A program made the position numbers and the translations under genes. The notes beneath the pieces are model-generated. The model did not search any database. It was not told the origin of the DNA and saw nothing but the letters and a program-made list of their open reading frames with translations. Positions 9,163 through 18,459 of a stretch of 64,000 nt of DNA are shown piece by piece. Numbering within the stretch: the first letter of the stretch is position 1; every line of letters begins with the position of its first letter. The DNA is from UBA10347 sp905182135 (GTDB lineage: Bacteria; Actinomycetota; Acidimicrobiia; Acidimicrobiales; UBA10347), in assembly GCA_963925805.1 (NCBI GenBank), contig CAWUSE010000008.1, positions 1 through 64,000 on the forward strand, read 5' to 3'.

Positions 9163-9520
9163 AGCCCGACGCTACGTGATCCAACCATCTAGAGCAGAAC
9201 TGCAGGGTCAGACCCTTTCCGAGCAACACAGCCCTAATCGACACCGGCTCGCTGGTACAGCACAATTGCAATCACAAATGCTGCGGTGGACCCCACCGGT
9301 ACGTAGGTGACCTCGTCGCTGCCTTGGGCGCGCGCACTACCGGCTTTCCGGGAACCCAGCTCAGGCGGCCGGGCTGGCTCGACCTTCTGCCCCTTCGAGC
9401 GGAGACCGGCGGCGCAGATGGCGTCCCCCGGCAATGGCGCCGGCAGAACAGCATCGCCCCAACGCTCGGTCGAGGAGTGCCCACTTATCTCACGGTGACG
9501 TAGCCAGGTAGCGTCTGGTT
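9163..9520. other. Intergenic region with a palindrome and a doubtful small minus-strand ORF
   Basis: About 360 bases between the divergent MaoC and monooxygenase genes. GGGTCAGACCC, a perfect 11-base palindrome, lies at 9205-9215 and recurs at 38085-38095. A minus-strand frame from 9434 (TTG) to 9234 encodes 66 residues with a hydrophobic C-terminal stretch (GSTAAFVIAIVLYQRAG). It has no recognisable homologue, no clear ribosome site and could be chance. Confidence 0.3.
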
Positions 9521-11134
9521 ATGGAAGCAGAGCGGCATGAAATCGTAGTCATCGGTGCAGGCGTGTCCGGCATCTATCAGATCAAGCGACTCACCGACCT
9601 GGGAATCGATGCCATCGTGCTTGAAGGCGACGATGACATGGGCGGCACCTGGTACCGCAACCGCTACCCCGGGGCCCGCTTCGATTCCGAGAGTTACACC
9701 TACGGCTACTCCTTCTCCAAGGAACTGCTCGACGAGTGGCACTGGAATGAACGTTTCTCGGCCCAACCCGAGAACCTGCGTTACTTGAACTATGTGGCCG
9801 ACAAGTTCGACCTGCGACGCCACATGCGCTTCAACGCTCGTGTCCAGACCATGATCTGGGACGACGTCGAACACGAGTGGACGATCGAGCTGCAGACTGG
9901 CGAGACCTACATCGCCCGGTTCGTGGTGACCAGCCTGGGTCCGTTGTCGATGCCGACACTGCCTCGCTACGACGGTATCGACGAGTTCGCTGGCGAGTCG
10001 TTCCACACCTACCACTGGCCCAAGGAGCCCATCGACCTTGCGGGGAAGAAAGTCGGTGTGATCGGCACCGGCGCCACCGGCATCCAAGTCATCGCCGAGC
10101 TCGCCGACAAGGTTGGCGAACTCAAGGTCTTCCAACGTCGACCCAACTGGAGTTCACCGCTCAACAACGGGCCGATTTCCGTCGACGAGATGGCGGCCAT
10201 CCGCGACCGCTACGACGAGATCTTCACCAACTGTTCTGCATCGCCTGGCGGCTTCGAGCACGTGCCCGATCGCCGTGGCTTCTGGAACCTGACCGCCGAA
10301 GAACGCATTGAGACCTGGGACAAGCTCTACCAGCAGTCGGGGTTCGCCATTTTGGCAGCGAACTTCTTGGAGATTTTCTTCGACGAGAAGGCCAACCAAG
10401 AGATGTCCGAGTACATCGCCAACCGCATCCGCGACCGGGTCGACGACCCCGAGGTTGCCGAGAAACTGATTCCGCAAGATCACGGCTTCGGTATGCAGCG
10501 ACTACCACTCGAGACCCGATACTTCGAGGCCTACAACCGAGACAACGTGCACCTGGTCTCACTGGCCGATGCCCCAATCGAACGCATCACGGCCAATGGC
10601 ATCCAAACAGCAGCCGAGCATCATGATCTTGATGTCATCGTGTACGCAACCGGCTTCGATGCAATCACCGGTGGGTATGACCGCATCGATATTCGCGGCG
10701 TCGACGGTCAGACGCTGGCCGACAAATGGAGCGAGAGCCCCCGCACCCACCTGGGCGCGTTGACACACGGCTTCCCCAACATGCTCATGGTCGCTGGCCC
10801 CCAGAGCGTGTCAGGATCCACGAACTTCCCCCGAGCGATCGAAATCGGTGTCGACTGGCTCACCGACCTGCTTGTGCATGCTCGAGAACAGGGCGCGACC
10901 CGCATCGAAGCCCGCCTCGAAGCCGAACAACACTGGGTTGAAGAGGTGGTGCGAGCCCACGAGAAGATGCTGTTCCGCCGTAGCAAGGGCTGGTTCACCG
11001 GCTACAACTCCAACGTCGCCGGCCACCAAGAAGGCAAGATTCGCTACCAGGCCTACTTCGGAGGCTCACCAAAATACGTAGCAATCATCGATCAGGCTGC
11101 CGCTGACGGCTACCCCGGCGTCGAACTCGTCTAA
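9521..11134 (+). CDS. Flavin-containing (Baeyer-Villiger type) monooxygenase
   Basis: A 537-residue class B flavoprotein monooxygenase. It has an FAD-binding GAGVSG at residues 12-17, the GGTWYRNRYPGAR segment at 41-53, the Baeyer-Villiger fingerprint FAGESFHTYHWP at 156-167 (F-x-G-x-x-x-H-x-x-x-W-P) and a second NADPH-binding GTGATG at 182-187. It would insert oxygen next to a ketone to give an ester or lactone using NADPH and O2. The length matches cyclohexanone/phenylacetone monooxygenases. It lies in an accessory catabolic block. Cyclic or steroid-like ketones are possible substrates, but this is inference. Confidence 0.93.
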   Translation: MEAERHEIVVIGAGVSGIYQIKRLTDLGIDAIVLEGDDDMGGTWYRNRYPGARFDSESYTYGYSFSKELLDEWHWNERFSAQPENLRYLNYVADKFDLRRHMRFNARVQTMIWDDVEHEWTIELQTGETYIARFVVTSLGPLSMPTLPRYDGIDEFAGESFHTYHWPKEPIDLAGKKVGVIGTGATGIQVIAELADKVGELKVFQRRPNWSSPLNNGPISVDEMAAIRDRYDEIFTNCSASPGGFEHVPDRRGFWNLTAEERIETWDKLYQQSGFAILAANFLEIFFDEKANQEMSEYIANRIRDRVDDPEVAEKLIPQDHGFGMQRLPLETRYFEAYNRDNVHLVSLADAPIERITANGIQTAAEHHDLDVIVYATGFDAITGGYDRIDIRGVDGQTLADKWSESPRTHLGALTHGFPNMLMVAGPQSVSGSTNFPRAIEIGVDWLTDLLVHAREQGATRIEARLEAEQHWVEEVVRAHEKMLFRRSKGWFTGYNSNVAGHQEGKIRYQAYFGGSPKYVAIIDQAAADGYPGVELV

Positions 11135-11245
11135 GCGCCCCACCGCACGAATCTCATCCAACGGGCTGCCTTCGGTTCAACACTGGGTTGGCGAAGCTTC
11201 AGACCGCTGGCGCCGTGGCCACTCATGACGTGACAGGATCAGAAG

Positions 11246-12526
11246 ATGGATGCCCAACGAGCTGCTCGCTTTCCATTCGTCCCGCAGGACACGCCACCAT
11301 TGGTGATCGACCGCACCGAGGACGTATGGCTGATTCGCGACAATGGCGATCGGATTCTCGACGCTGGTGGCGGCGCAATCGTCACCAACATCGGCCATGG
11401 CCGCGTCGACGTGGTCCGTGCCGCAGCTGAGGCACTCGGCCAGATCGACTATGTCGTTCCGTTGTGGGCAACAGAGAACCGCGTCGCCCTCATCGAGGAA
11501 CTCACCGAGCACTGGCTTCCGGAAGGATTCACCCAAGCGTCGTTCTTCTGCGGCGGCAGTGAGTCAGTCGACGCTGCGGTCCGCCTCGCTCGCACCCACC
11601 ATGTGTCAAACGGGGATCACAAACGTTGGAAGGTCATCGGCCGCGACGTCTCCTATCACGGTTCCACATTGAGTGGTCTCAGCGTCGGCAACCACGATCG
11701 CCGGCGGTCAGGCCTTGAGCCAATACTGCACGATCACCCGAAGAGTGACTGGCTCGACGCTGAATCGCTGGCCAAGGTGATCGAACGGGAAGATCCAGCT
11801 ACCGTTTCAGCCTTCATCGCCGAGCCGATCAATGGCGCATCGGGAGCGGCAATGGTTCCGCCATCGGGGTACTGGAAAGCAGTTGAAGAGGCGTGCAGAG
11901 CCAATGGGGTGCTCATCATCGTCGACGAAGTCATGACTGGACTCGGGCGCACCGGCCTGAACTGGGGTCACGAGCACTTTGACATCACGCCGGACATCAT
12001 CGTCGGCGGCAAGGGTCTATCTGGCGGTTATGCCCCGATGGGTGGCATGTATACGACGCGCTCCATCGTCGATCCAATCGCCGCTGCGGGCAACAGCTTG
12101 ATGTACTTCACGTTCAGCGGTGCTGAGCTCGGTTGTGCCGTGAGTGTGAAGGTCCTTCAGATCATGAGGGAAGAAGATTTGGTCGGCCGAGCGGCCCGTA
12201 TGGGTCAGCGGTTACGCACCCGGATGGAAGAGGAACTCGGTGATCACCCCAACGTTGCCGACATCCGCGGCCTCGGACTAATGCAGGGCATCGAGCTCGT
12301 AAAGGACCGCGACTCAGGCGAAAGTTTTGCGGTAGCCGAAGGGTTCGCCCAGCGAGTTGCTATGGAGGCGATCAACCGCGGTGTCTGGATCTACCCGTGT
12401 GGATCCGGACCGGTCATCGACGGCCTCCTACTCGGCCCGCCTTACACCATCACCGACGACCACATCGAGACAATCGTCGGCACCACCAGCCAAGCAATCA
12501 CCGCCGCCGCAAACGCTCTCGCCTAA
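11246..12526 (+). CDS. Class III aminotransferase (omega-transaminase-like)
   Basis: A 426-residue PLP fold-type I enzyme. The Schiff-base lysine is K256 in IIVGGKGLSGGYAPMG. D227 in IIVDEVMTGLGRTG contacts the pyridine nitrogen, and FFCGGSESVDAAVRLAR near residue 100 is the phosphate-binding region. It would transfer amino groups between an amine or amino acid and an oxo acid. It follows the monooxygenase by about 110 bases on the same strand, so co-transcription is plausible. The family includes omega-amino acid:pyruvate, taurine and diamine transaminases, and the specificity cannot be set from sequence alone. Confidence 0.92.
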   Translation: MDAQRAARFPFVPQDTPPLVIDRTEDVWLIRDNGDRILDAGGGAIVTNIGHGRVDVVRAAAEALGQIDYVVPLWATENRVALIEELTEHWLPEGFTQASFFCGGSESVDAAVRLARTHHVSNGDHKRWKVIGRDVSYHGSTLSGLSVGNHDRRRSGLEPILHDHPKSDWLDAESLAKVIEREDPATVSAFIAEPINGASGAAMVPPSGYWKAVEEACRANGVLIIVDEVMTGLGRTGLNWGHEHFDITPDIIVGGKGLSGGYAPMGGMYTTRSIVDPIAAAGNSLMYFTFSGAELGCAVSVKVLQIMREEDLVGRAARMGQRLRTRMEEELGDHPNVADIRGLGLMQGIELVKDRDSGESFAVAEGFAQRVAMEAINRGVWIYPCGSGPVIDGLLLGPPYTITDDHIETIVGTTSQAITAAANALA

Positions 12527-12754
12527 GCACGTGCGACATACTCCTAGAGCTCGTTGTATCTAGTCCGCTCCCACTCGAGCACCAAAGGCTCCGCAGCGAC
12601 CATTGTTGACGTGGCGGGCACTGCCATCATCGTGGGCCGCTCCGCCCGGGCCGAACAACGAATGCATCGGAGCGAGACCGAGTCGCCGAACCTCCAACTC
12701 AGCTGGCCAGTTGCTGCACGCCATTGATCACGATCGCGATTGAATTGCGCACGA

Positions 12755-14239
12755 TCACTGAGCTGTTCCTCGCCATTCTTGTTCGCCATAATCCGCGATC
12801 AAGTCCAGCACCGCATCGACGTCACCAGTTGCCACCTTGCGGTTCATATAGAGCAGCCGGAACGCATTGATCCCATTCACTGGTTGTACGCCAATCATGG
12901 CGGTCCCATCGTGCTGCATGCGGGCCTTGATTCTGGTGGCAAGCGAATGTAGTCGTGCATGGTCAGGCTCAGCGATGGTTGCCATATCGAGCGGTCGAAG
13001 CTCGGGCGGGACCCACACGAAACACACATTGGTGAACGACCCGGGGACGAGCACCGCGAAATCAGGGCGCTCGTTGAGCTTGCTTCGCGTGTGATCAGCC
13101 AGCGCAACGCCATGATCGACTCGATCGGCGAACCCGTCGTCGCCAAAGGTCTTCCATGTCAGCCAGGCCTTCAGGACATCAACGCGCCGCCCGCAATGAA
13201 AAGTGCGGTCACCGGCGTCGTACTCACCAAACTGCTTGTCCGCTTGAAAGATGTAGGTCGCCTTGGTCGAGAACACGGGAGCGAGCTGGGTCGGGTCCTT
13301 GACCAGCAGCACCGAGCACTGCTGGGTGATGCCCATCATCTTGTGCAGGTTCCAAATCAGTGAATCGGAACGATGCACACCTTCCATCAAGCCAGCATGC
13401 TGCGACGAGAACAGTGCTGAACCGCCCCAGCATCCGTCGACATGCAGCCAAAGGCCCTCGGCTTCGCAGGTATCAGCGATCAGGTCGAGCGGATCAAACG
13501 CCGAGGTAACGGTCGTGCCTGCAGTCGCAACAACGGCGAACGGCACTGCACCTTCAGCACGGGCCTGTGCCACCGCAGCCTCGAGCGCAACAGCGATCAT
13601 GGCGCCATTTTCATCGGTGTCGACCTCGATGACTGCTTGCAATCCCAGCCCCATAAGTGCCGCCGATTTAAGCGTCGCGTAATGCGCAGTATCTGAGACA
13701 AAAACCACCAACCGCTCGCCAGTTGCGCCGGTATGCAACACATCGGGCCGCAACCGGTGTCGAGCAAGCTGCAATGCATGTAACGTGCCAGACGATCCGC
13801 CTGGACAGAGGATTCCCGGCGGTAGTGCGTTGGCAGCAGCGTCGACGGGGTACCCCGCCAGTCCTGCCATTTTGGTAATGACAGTCCGCTCCATCATCGT
13901 GAATACCGGTGCAACTTCAAAGGTTGCGTTCGTCGTGTTGAGCGCAGCCGCCAACCAGTCGCCTACCACCGCAATCGGCTCCGGCCCAGCGAAGTTCTGA
14001 TTGAAAAATCGAGGGTGCGTCGTGTGCATCGAGCGATCGATGATCGTCTGACAAGCACCGACCAAAGCGTCTGCAGCAAGTGCCTGCTGATGAGGATCGA
14101 TCGCTAGGCCAACCGAGGCAGCGAACTCCGCGATGAGCTCGTCGGGCCGTGCGTAGTCGATGACAGGATCGGCAGCAGTGGGCGGGTTAAAGACATAGTT
14201 CATTGCCTGTTCTGCGATGCGGCGGGCTACTTCGGTCAT
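12755..14239 (-). CDS. PLP-dependent group II decarboxylase (aromatic/glutamate-like)
   Basis: A 494-residue group II amino acid decarboxylase. K300 in LIWNLHKMMGI is the PLP lysine (the family usually has NPHKW). D268 in LHVDGCWGGSALFS binds the pyridine nitrogen, and CPGGSSGTLHALQLAR at 145-160 is the phosphate region. Relatives act on glutamate, aspartate, aromatic amino acids, diaminobutyrate or cysteine sulfinate. The start overlaps the stop of the sulfatase gene by 4 bases (ATGA), indicating translational coupling. That pairing could point to a sulfur-containing substrate, but this is speculation. It converges on the aminotransferase gene. Confidence 0.9.
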   Translation of the reverse strand: MTEVARRIAEQAMNYVFNPPTAADPVIDYARPDELIAEFAASVGLAIDPHQQALAADALVGACQTIIDRSMHTTHPRFFNQNFAGPEPIAVVGDWLAAALNTTNATFEVAPVFTMMERTVITKMAGLAGYPVDAAANALPPGILCPGGSSGTLHALQLARHRLRPDVLHTGATGERLVVFVSDTAHYATLKSAALMGLGLQAVIEVDTDENGAMIAVALEAAVAQARAEGAVPFAVVATAGTTVTSAFDPLDLIADTCEAEGLWLHVDGCWGGSALFSSQHAGLMEGVHRSDSLIWNLHKMMGITQQCSVLLVKDPTQLAPVFSTKATYIFQADKQFGEYDAGDRTFHCGRRVDVLKAWLTWKTFGDDGFADRVDHGVALADHTRSKLNERPDFAVLVPGSFTNVCFVWVPPELRPLDMATIAEPDHARLHSLATRIKARMQHDGTAMIGVQPVNGINAFRLLYMNRKVATGDVDAVLDLIADYGEQEWRGTAQ

Positions 14240-15894
14240 GCCAGACCGAGCCGTTCGAACTGCTCACTCGGTGCTTCGACCTGGCCCAGAGCTGTGCGGA
14301 GCAGGTCGACCATGACCGCCTCGCTAGCTTCGCCCCGCCTGTTCTCCGCTTCGTCAGGATCTATGCCCAAGTCATACAAATGATGCTGGCCAACAGAGCG
14401 CGCACCACCTGCCCAATACGGCACGTCGTCGCCAGCGGTGAACGGCTGTCGGATCACCGGGACATCGGAACCTGGCATGAAGTCAAGCGTCGCTCGGCGG
14501 TCTGGTTTGGGAAAGGTCATGAAACTGGCAAGATCGTCTTGGCCCCGCATGGTCGACCAACGGTTCGACCACATAGACAATGGAAAGTTATCGCCGACCG
14601 GCGCTCGCGCATACTTGAATTGACCATCGGTCACCTGCACCCAGTTGCCAAATACTCCCCCGATCGCCCAGTCTCGAATGCTCGTCGCCTGACCAGTGAG
14701 CAACGGCAGCAACGAGTGACCGTGCGTGCGATGTTCAAGCTCTACGCCAAACACATCGGCGATGGTCGCGTTCAGATCGACGTTGGTTGTCAGCGCGTCA
14801 ATCTTGCCACCACCTTCTCGCCCAGGCCAGTGAATCATGAGCGGTGTGTGCCCCAACGGCTCGAACTGCGGGACCATCGGCTTACCCCAAATATCGGCAG
14901 AGGCTTCCTCGCCGAAAGACCCAACCAAGCGCTCCTCGCCCAGGTAGTGACCATGATCTGTGCACACGATCACTGCGGTGGTGTCCCACAGGTCGTTCGT
15001 GTCGAGTTCGTCAAGAAGTCGACCAAAGTGGTGGTCGATCATCGAGAGCTTCGCTCCATAGTTGTTCCTGATATTACGGCCCTGATCCGTGGTCAGCGCC
15101 CCGCCACTAATGCCACCAATGGCGTAAGGCGGCCAGATCAGCCGCTCCCCATCCCAAGGTTCGTCGTCGTACTTCGACGCCCATGGTTCTGGCGTGTCGA
15201 AGGGTTCGTGTGGGTCGAACTCGTCGATGAATAGGAACCATTTGTCGTGCTCATCAGATGCGTGTCGCAGCCATTCGGCCGCAGCTCGCATTGTCTTTGG
15301 CCCAGGAAAGTCGTCTTCGGTTCGAAACCAACTACGAGCATCGTCATAGTGCCGGCGACCAAAGCGATCGTTATCAATCGTGAACCGGCTGCGCAGGAAC
15401 CAGCCACCGTCGGCGGCCGCTGGCAAGGTTGGTGCCCCGATTGCCGATGGATCCTGGAACGTGCGCCATGGATCGCCTTCGTGTCCGCGCACATAACTCC
15501 AGCCTGCGAAATCAGTGTGATAGTTCTCACCGCCGGTTTCGAACAGGTGCGGATGGTCCGAGGCCAACATGGTCGTAACGCCTGACCTCCGCAATGTGGC
15601 CGTAATCGATTCTTCCCACAGCTCAATTGAGCCCCACGGTTTCCACAAGAAGTCGAGCGCACCACACAAGATGTCGTGGCGAGCTGGCATACACGGCAAC
15701 GAGCCGGTGACGTGCGCCGTGAACCGGGTTGACCTGGCGGCAAACCGGTCCAGGTTCGGCGTCTCGAACTCAGTTCCGCCATAAGCGCCAAGCATGTGGC
15801 GATTCAGCGAATCAAGCAGCACGACCATCACATTTGCTGGCCGTGCTGCTTGATTCTCAGACACAGGGTTCGTAGACGCAGGGTTTACAGACAC
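14236..15894 (-). CDS. Sulfatase (formylglycine-dependent, alkaline phosphatase superfamily)
   Basis: About 552 residues from GTG 15894. The core begins at NVMVVLLDSLNRHMLGAYGG (metal-binding Asp), followed by the sulfatase signature LPCMPARHD, whose C-x-P-x-R Cys (about residue 68) is converted to formylglycine. Further metal-site residues appear in VIVCTDHGHYLGEERLVG. It hydrolyses a sulfate (or related) ester. No signal peptide is seen from this start, so a cytosolic location is likely. The start is uncertain: GTG 15894 and GTG 15864 are possible, and the frame is open to 16119, but the extra region is not family-like. A 15-base triplicated motif encodes the N-terminal tail (NPASTNPVSEN). 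Coupled to the decarboxylase. Confidence 0.88.
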   Translation of the reverse strand: MSVNPASTNPVSENQAARPANVMVVLLDSLNRHMLGAYGGTEFETPNLDRFAARSTRFTAHVTGSLPCMPARHDILCGALDFLWKPWGSIELWEESITATLRRSGVTTMLASDHPHLFETGGENYHTDFAGWSYVRGHEGDPWRTFQDPSAIGAPTLPAAADGGWFLRSRFTIDNDRFGRRHYDDARSWFRTEDDFPGPKTMRAAAEWLRHASDEHDKWFLFIDEFDPHEPFDTPEPWASKYDDEPWDGERLIWPPYAIGGISGGALTTDQGRNIRNNYGAKLSMIDHHFGRLLDELDTNDLWDTTAVIVCTDHGHYLGEERLVGSFGEEASADIWGKPMVPQFEPLGHTPLMIHWPGREGGGKIDALTTNVDLNATIADVFGVELEHRTHGHSLLPLLTGQATSIRDWAIGGVFGNWVQVTDGQFKYARAPVGDNFPLSMWSNRWSTMRGQDDLASFMTFPKPDRRATLDFMPGSDVPVIRQPFTAGDDVPYWAGGARSVGQHHLYDLGIDPDEAENRRGEASEAVMVDLLRTALGQVEAPSEQFERLGLA

Positions 15895-16130
15895 AGCGCC
15901 ATCGTAGGTTGCACGCAGATGCCCTTGGGTCGTGCTCGGTCTTGGTGCCAACCTTGGCGCGAAATACCAACCAAACAACAGATCCCAGCAAGCTCTCTCC
16001 GCGGGAGTGCGCACCCTCACGGTCCGACAAGGACGGCGCCGCATGTAATGAACAGTTCCCGCGTCTAGCGGGATGGCATAACGCGAGCTCAGTCCCAAGT
16101 TTGGGTGTGCAGGACGCACCCGATGTCGCT

Positions 16131-16369
16131 TCAGTCAGAATATTGTCTGTGAGAAATCGTGCCATCGGCGAGCAAGGTCCGGGCGGGCAAACTGGTGTCG
16201 ATACTGCCCCTGCGCCCGTGGACTTCGATGACGATTCGTCCACGTTTGAAGCCCACCACGACATCGTCGCCAGGCTCCACCGTCGCCAGCCACACACGTT
16301 AGGGACCATTCGCGTGACATCACCCGGGGCCAGGTGCTGACCAGTCCGGCTCACGACCACTAGTCTCAT
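16131..16369 (-). pseudogene. Small unknown gene broken by a GT-dinucleotide frameshift
   Basis: From ATG 16369 the frame reads MRLVVVSRTG...MVPNV, then switches two bases out of phase at GTGTGTG (plus-strand CACACAC 16291-16297) and continues as VWLATVEPGDDVVVGFKRG...HRQYSD, stopping at 16131. Removing one GT unit gives one continuous 78-residue protein with high GC third positions throughout. The product is predicted to be a small beta-rich soluble protein; I recognise no family. It is divergent from the tail-anchored unknown at 16406 and upstream of the sulfatase. It could be a genuine pseudogene, a slippage-switched gene or a sequencing indel. Confidence 0.5.
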
Positions 16370-16405
16370 GCGTTCAGACAGCGGGGTTAGATCTTGAGGA
16401 GAGTC

Positions 16406-17032
16406 ATGCAGCTGGCGCAAGCCATCGACGCTTGGGTAGACGCCCACGGAACGAATTTCTCCGTGTCAACCCTGCGCGATATTGAACATATCCGAGCCGC
16501 AGCAGTCGAGGTCGGTGCCCACCAACTGCCACATCACGAACTCGATCGCGATGTCCTCAACGACAGCATTGTTAAAGCCACACACGCGGGGACCCTCGCC
16601 GAGTCTGCCATCACCGAGTTTCTTGGTTTTGTTCTGGACTGGGCCAATGCCCAGGAAGTCAAGGCGGGAGGCGACGGCGACGCCCCCATCGACCATGATC
16701 TGCAAGACTGGGTCGGGTACCTCAGCACCGCTCAAGACGGCGACGAATTCACCGGCTTGCCGCCAGAGAATGAAATCGACATTGGCACCGAGACGGTCGC
16801 CGCCGGAGCGTTCTTCAACGCGATCGCTTCGTCACCGCCAGGTAACGATGAGCTGGTCATCATCGAAGAAGGCGACAACAACCCAGAGCCCAAAGGTGGC
16901 GTATTCAGTGCAGCTGCTGAACCAATCCCGCCCAACCCAAAAACGGGAATCGACTGGGTCACCACAGCATATTTTGTTGTCGCAGCGATCTGCTTTGCGC
17001 TTGTGATCTACTTTTATCTGAGCTCCAACTGA
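16406..17032 (+). CDS. Unknown tail-anchored membrane protein
   Basis: A 208-residue protein of no recognised family. ATG 16406 was chosen over TTG 16394 because GAGGAG lies at 16396-16401. Residues 1-85 look helical and acidic, a mid-region is acidic and Pro/Gly-rich (EEGDNNPEPKGG), and a single C-terminal membrane helix (TTAYFVVAAICFALVIYFYL) ends with SSN, so most of the chain would face the cytosol. There is no signal peptide. It sits between a broken small gene on the other strand and a convergent GH3 lipoprotein gene; no operon is apparent. Confidence 0.7.
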   Translation: MQLAQAIDAWVDAHGTNFSVSTLRDIEHIRAAAVEVGAHQLPHHELDRDVLNDSIVKATHAGTLAESAITEFLGFVLDWANAQEVKAGGDGDAPIDHDLQDWVGYLSTAQDGDEFTGLPPENEIDIGTETVAAGAFFNAIASSPPGNDELVIIEEGDNNPEPKGGVFSAAAEPIPPNPKTGIDWVTTAYFVVAAICFALVIYFYLSSN

Positions 17033-17090
17033 CGAACCCCGGGGTCCCACCGGAGAGACATCCAAGGCTGAGGGCTAGCGAGTAGTCCGG

Positions 17091-18329
17091 TTATTGGGCG
17101 CCGGCGCATAACCCGTCTTGGCCCTTTGCTGCCAAGACTCGAGCAGCCCGATTATCAACGATCGATCCGAAGTTCTGATCCTCTTGGGCTCGCGTGACTA
17201 GATAGTCAAGCGCTGGTGTGACATCGGCTAGAGAACCCAAGATGGCGATATCGGCACCAGCCACGATCGCTTGCTCAAGAGCATCAAGCAAGCCGTAGGC
17301 ATTGATGATGGCGCCCATATTCATCGCGTCGGTGAACACCAGCCCTCCGAAACCCAACTCGTCGCGTAGCAATCCGCTAATCGTCTCGGGTGACAGGCTC
17401 GTCGGCAATTCACCGCTCAAACCGGGAACCGCGAGATGCCCAATCATGACGCCCACCTGCTCTCGGAAGATCGGATCCATCAATATTTCGACGTAGGGCA
17501 CAAGATCCGAAGATCGAAGATCGACAAGCGGTGGGGTAGTCGGTAGCTCCAAGTGAGAATCGGCTGTGGCGCTACCGTGACCAGGAAAATGTTTGAACAC
17601 TGGAGTAACGCCCGCCTCGATCAGGCCACCGGCTACTGCTCGGCCATAGCTGGTGACCACCTGGGGATCGTCGCTGAACGAGCGACTTTCGATTCCCGGT
17701 CCTGATCCGACATCAAGTACTGGTCCGAACACGACATCGATCCCCAGCGCCCGAACACGAAGGCCATACTCGACCCACTGCTGACGGGTGTCCTCGGGTG
17801 TTTTTAACTGGGCTGTCTTTGCAGCCGAAGGAATCGGACCGAGCAGCGTGGCCAGGCGTTGAACCGATCCACCTTCCTCGTCGGACGCAACGAGTAGCGG
17901 CACAAACGATGCCTGCTGTAGCGCAGCCAAGTCGGTTCCGATCTGAGCGTTCGGCTGGCCAAGTAGGCCAATTCCGCCAAGGTCGCCATCAGCAGCATAA
18001 ACCTGCGCTCCGAACAACTCTGGCTGGGTGACGAGCGGCAACAACAGCTGGGCAACCCTTTGGCGAGTCGCCAGGCACCTGAGCGGGTTAGGTGTCGGAA
18101 GTGGCGTTGGTGCCGTCACTTCAGACGATTGAGTAATCGGCGTGTTTGCAACGGTGGCTACAGGTTCGGGATCCCTTGCCACCGGAGCTGGCGAGGGCCC
18201 CGAGCGCTGTGTGACCATCAAAGACCCAGCGCTGTCGTCACTCCCGCTCAAACCACACGCTGGCGCCAACAAAATGATCGTCAGGATGCAGAGCAAACGC
18301 TTGATGACACGCAGGTCAGGAATCGGCAC
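17091..18329 (-). CDS. GH3 family glycosidase lipoprotein (beta-N-acetylhexosaminidase, NagZ-like)
   Basis: 412 residues with a lipoprotein signal: basic VIKR, a hydrophobic run (LLCILTIILLAPAC) and lipobox Cys at about residue 25. The body has the GH3 beta-hexosaminidase signatures KHFPGHGSATADSH (acid/base His loop of the NagZ type) and VFTDAMNMGAI, whose Asp is the nucleophile. It would remove terminal GlcNAc from peptidoglycan fragments or glycans at the outer face of the membrane. A Thr/Pro-rich linker precedes the domain (APTPLPTPNPL). A second small lipoprotein gene with a similar TPLPTP linker is divergently transcribed 130 bases away. Confidence 0.92.
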   Translation of the reverse strand: MPIPDLRVIKRLLCILTIILLAPACGLSGSDDSAGSLMVTQRSGPSPAPVARDPEPVATVANTPITQSSEVTAPTPLPTPNPLRCLATRQRVAQLLLPLVTQPELFGAQVYAADGDLGGIGLLGQPNAQIGTDLAALQQASFVPLLVASDEEGGSVQRLATLLGPIPSAAKTAQLKTPEDTRQQWVEYGLRVRALGIDVVFGPVLDVGSGPGIESRSFSDDPQVVTSYGRAVAGGLIEAGVTPVFKHFPGHGSATADSHLELPTTPPLVDLRSSDLVPYVEILMDPIFREQVGVMIGHLAVPGLSGELPTSLSPETISGLLRDELGFGGLVFTDAMNMGAIINAYGLLDALEQAIVAGADIAILGSLADVTPALDYLVTRAQEDQNFGSIVDNRAARVLAAKGQDGLCAGAQ

Positions 18330-18459
18330 AAGGGAAGGCTAGAGGCCCCGGACTCCCCGAGAGACGCACCTCACAAGGGAACAGACCTCAGTAGCGCGCC
18401 CCAAACCAGGTGGTCTCATGACGTACCGTTACCCCGTGCCCTGGTTTTCGTTGTCGCCG

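Noticed and set aside
12544..12789. 81-residue minus-strand ORF between the aminotransferase and decarboxylase genes
   Set aside because: It overlaps the decarboxyl­ase 3' end, has no ribosome site, no recognised similarity and unremarkable composition.
15895..16119. N-terminal extension of the sulfatase to 16119
   Set aside because: The extra residues are Arg/Ala/Pro-rich, not sulfatase-like, and other frames there hold a more coding-like small gene.
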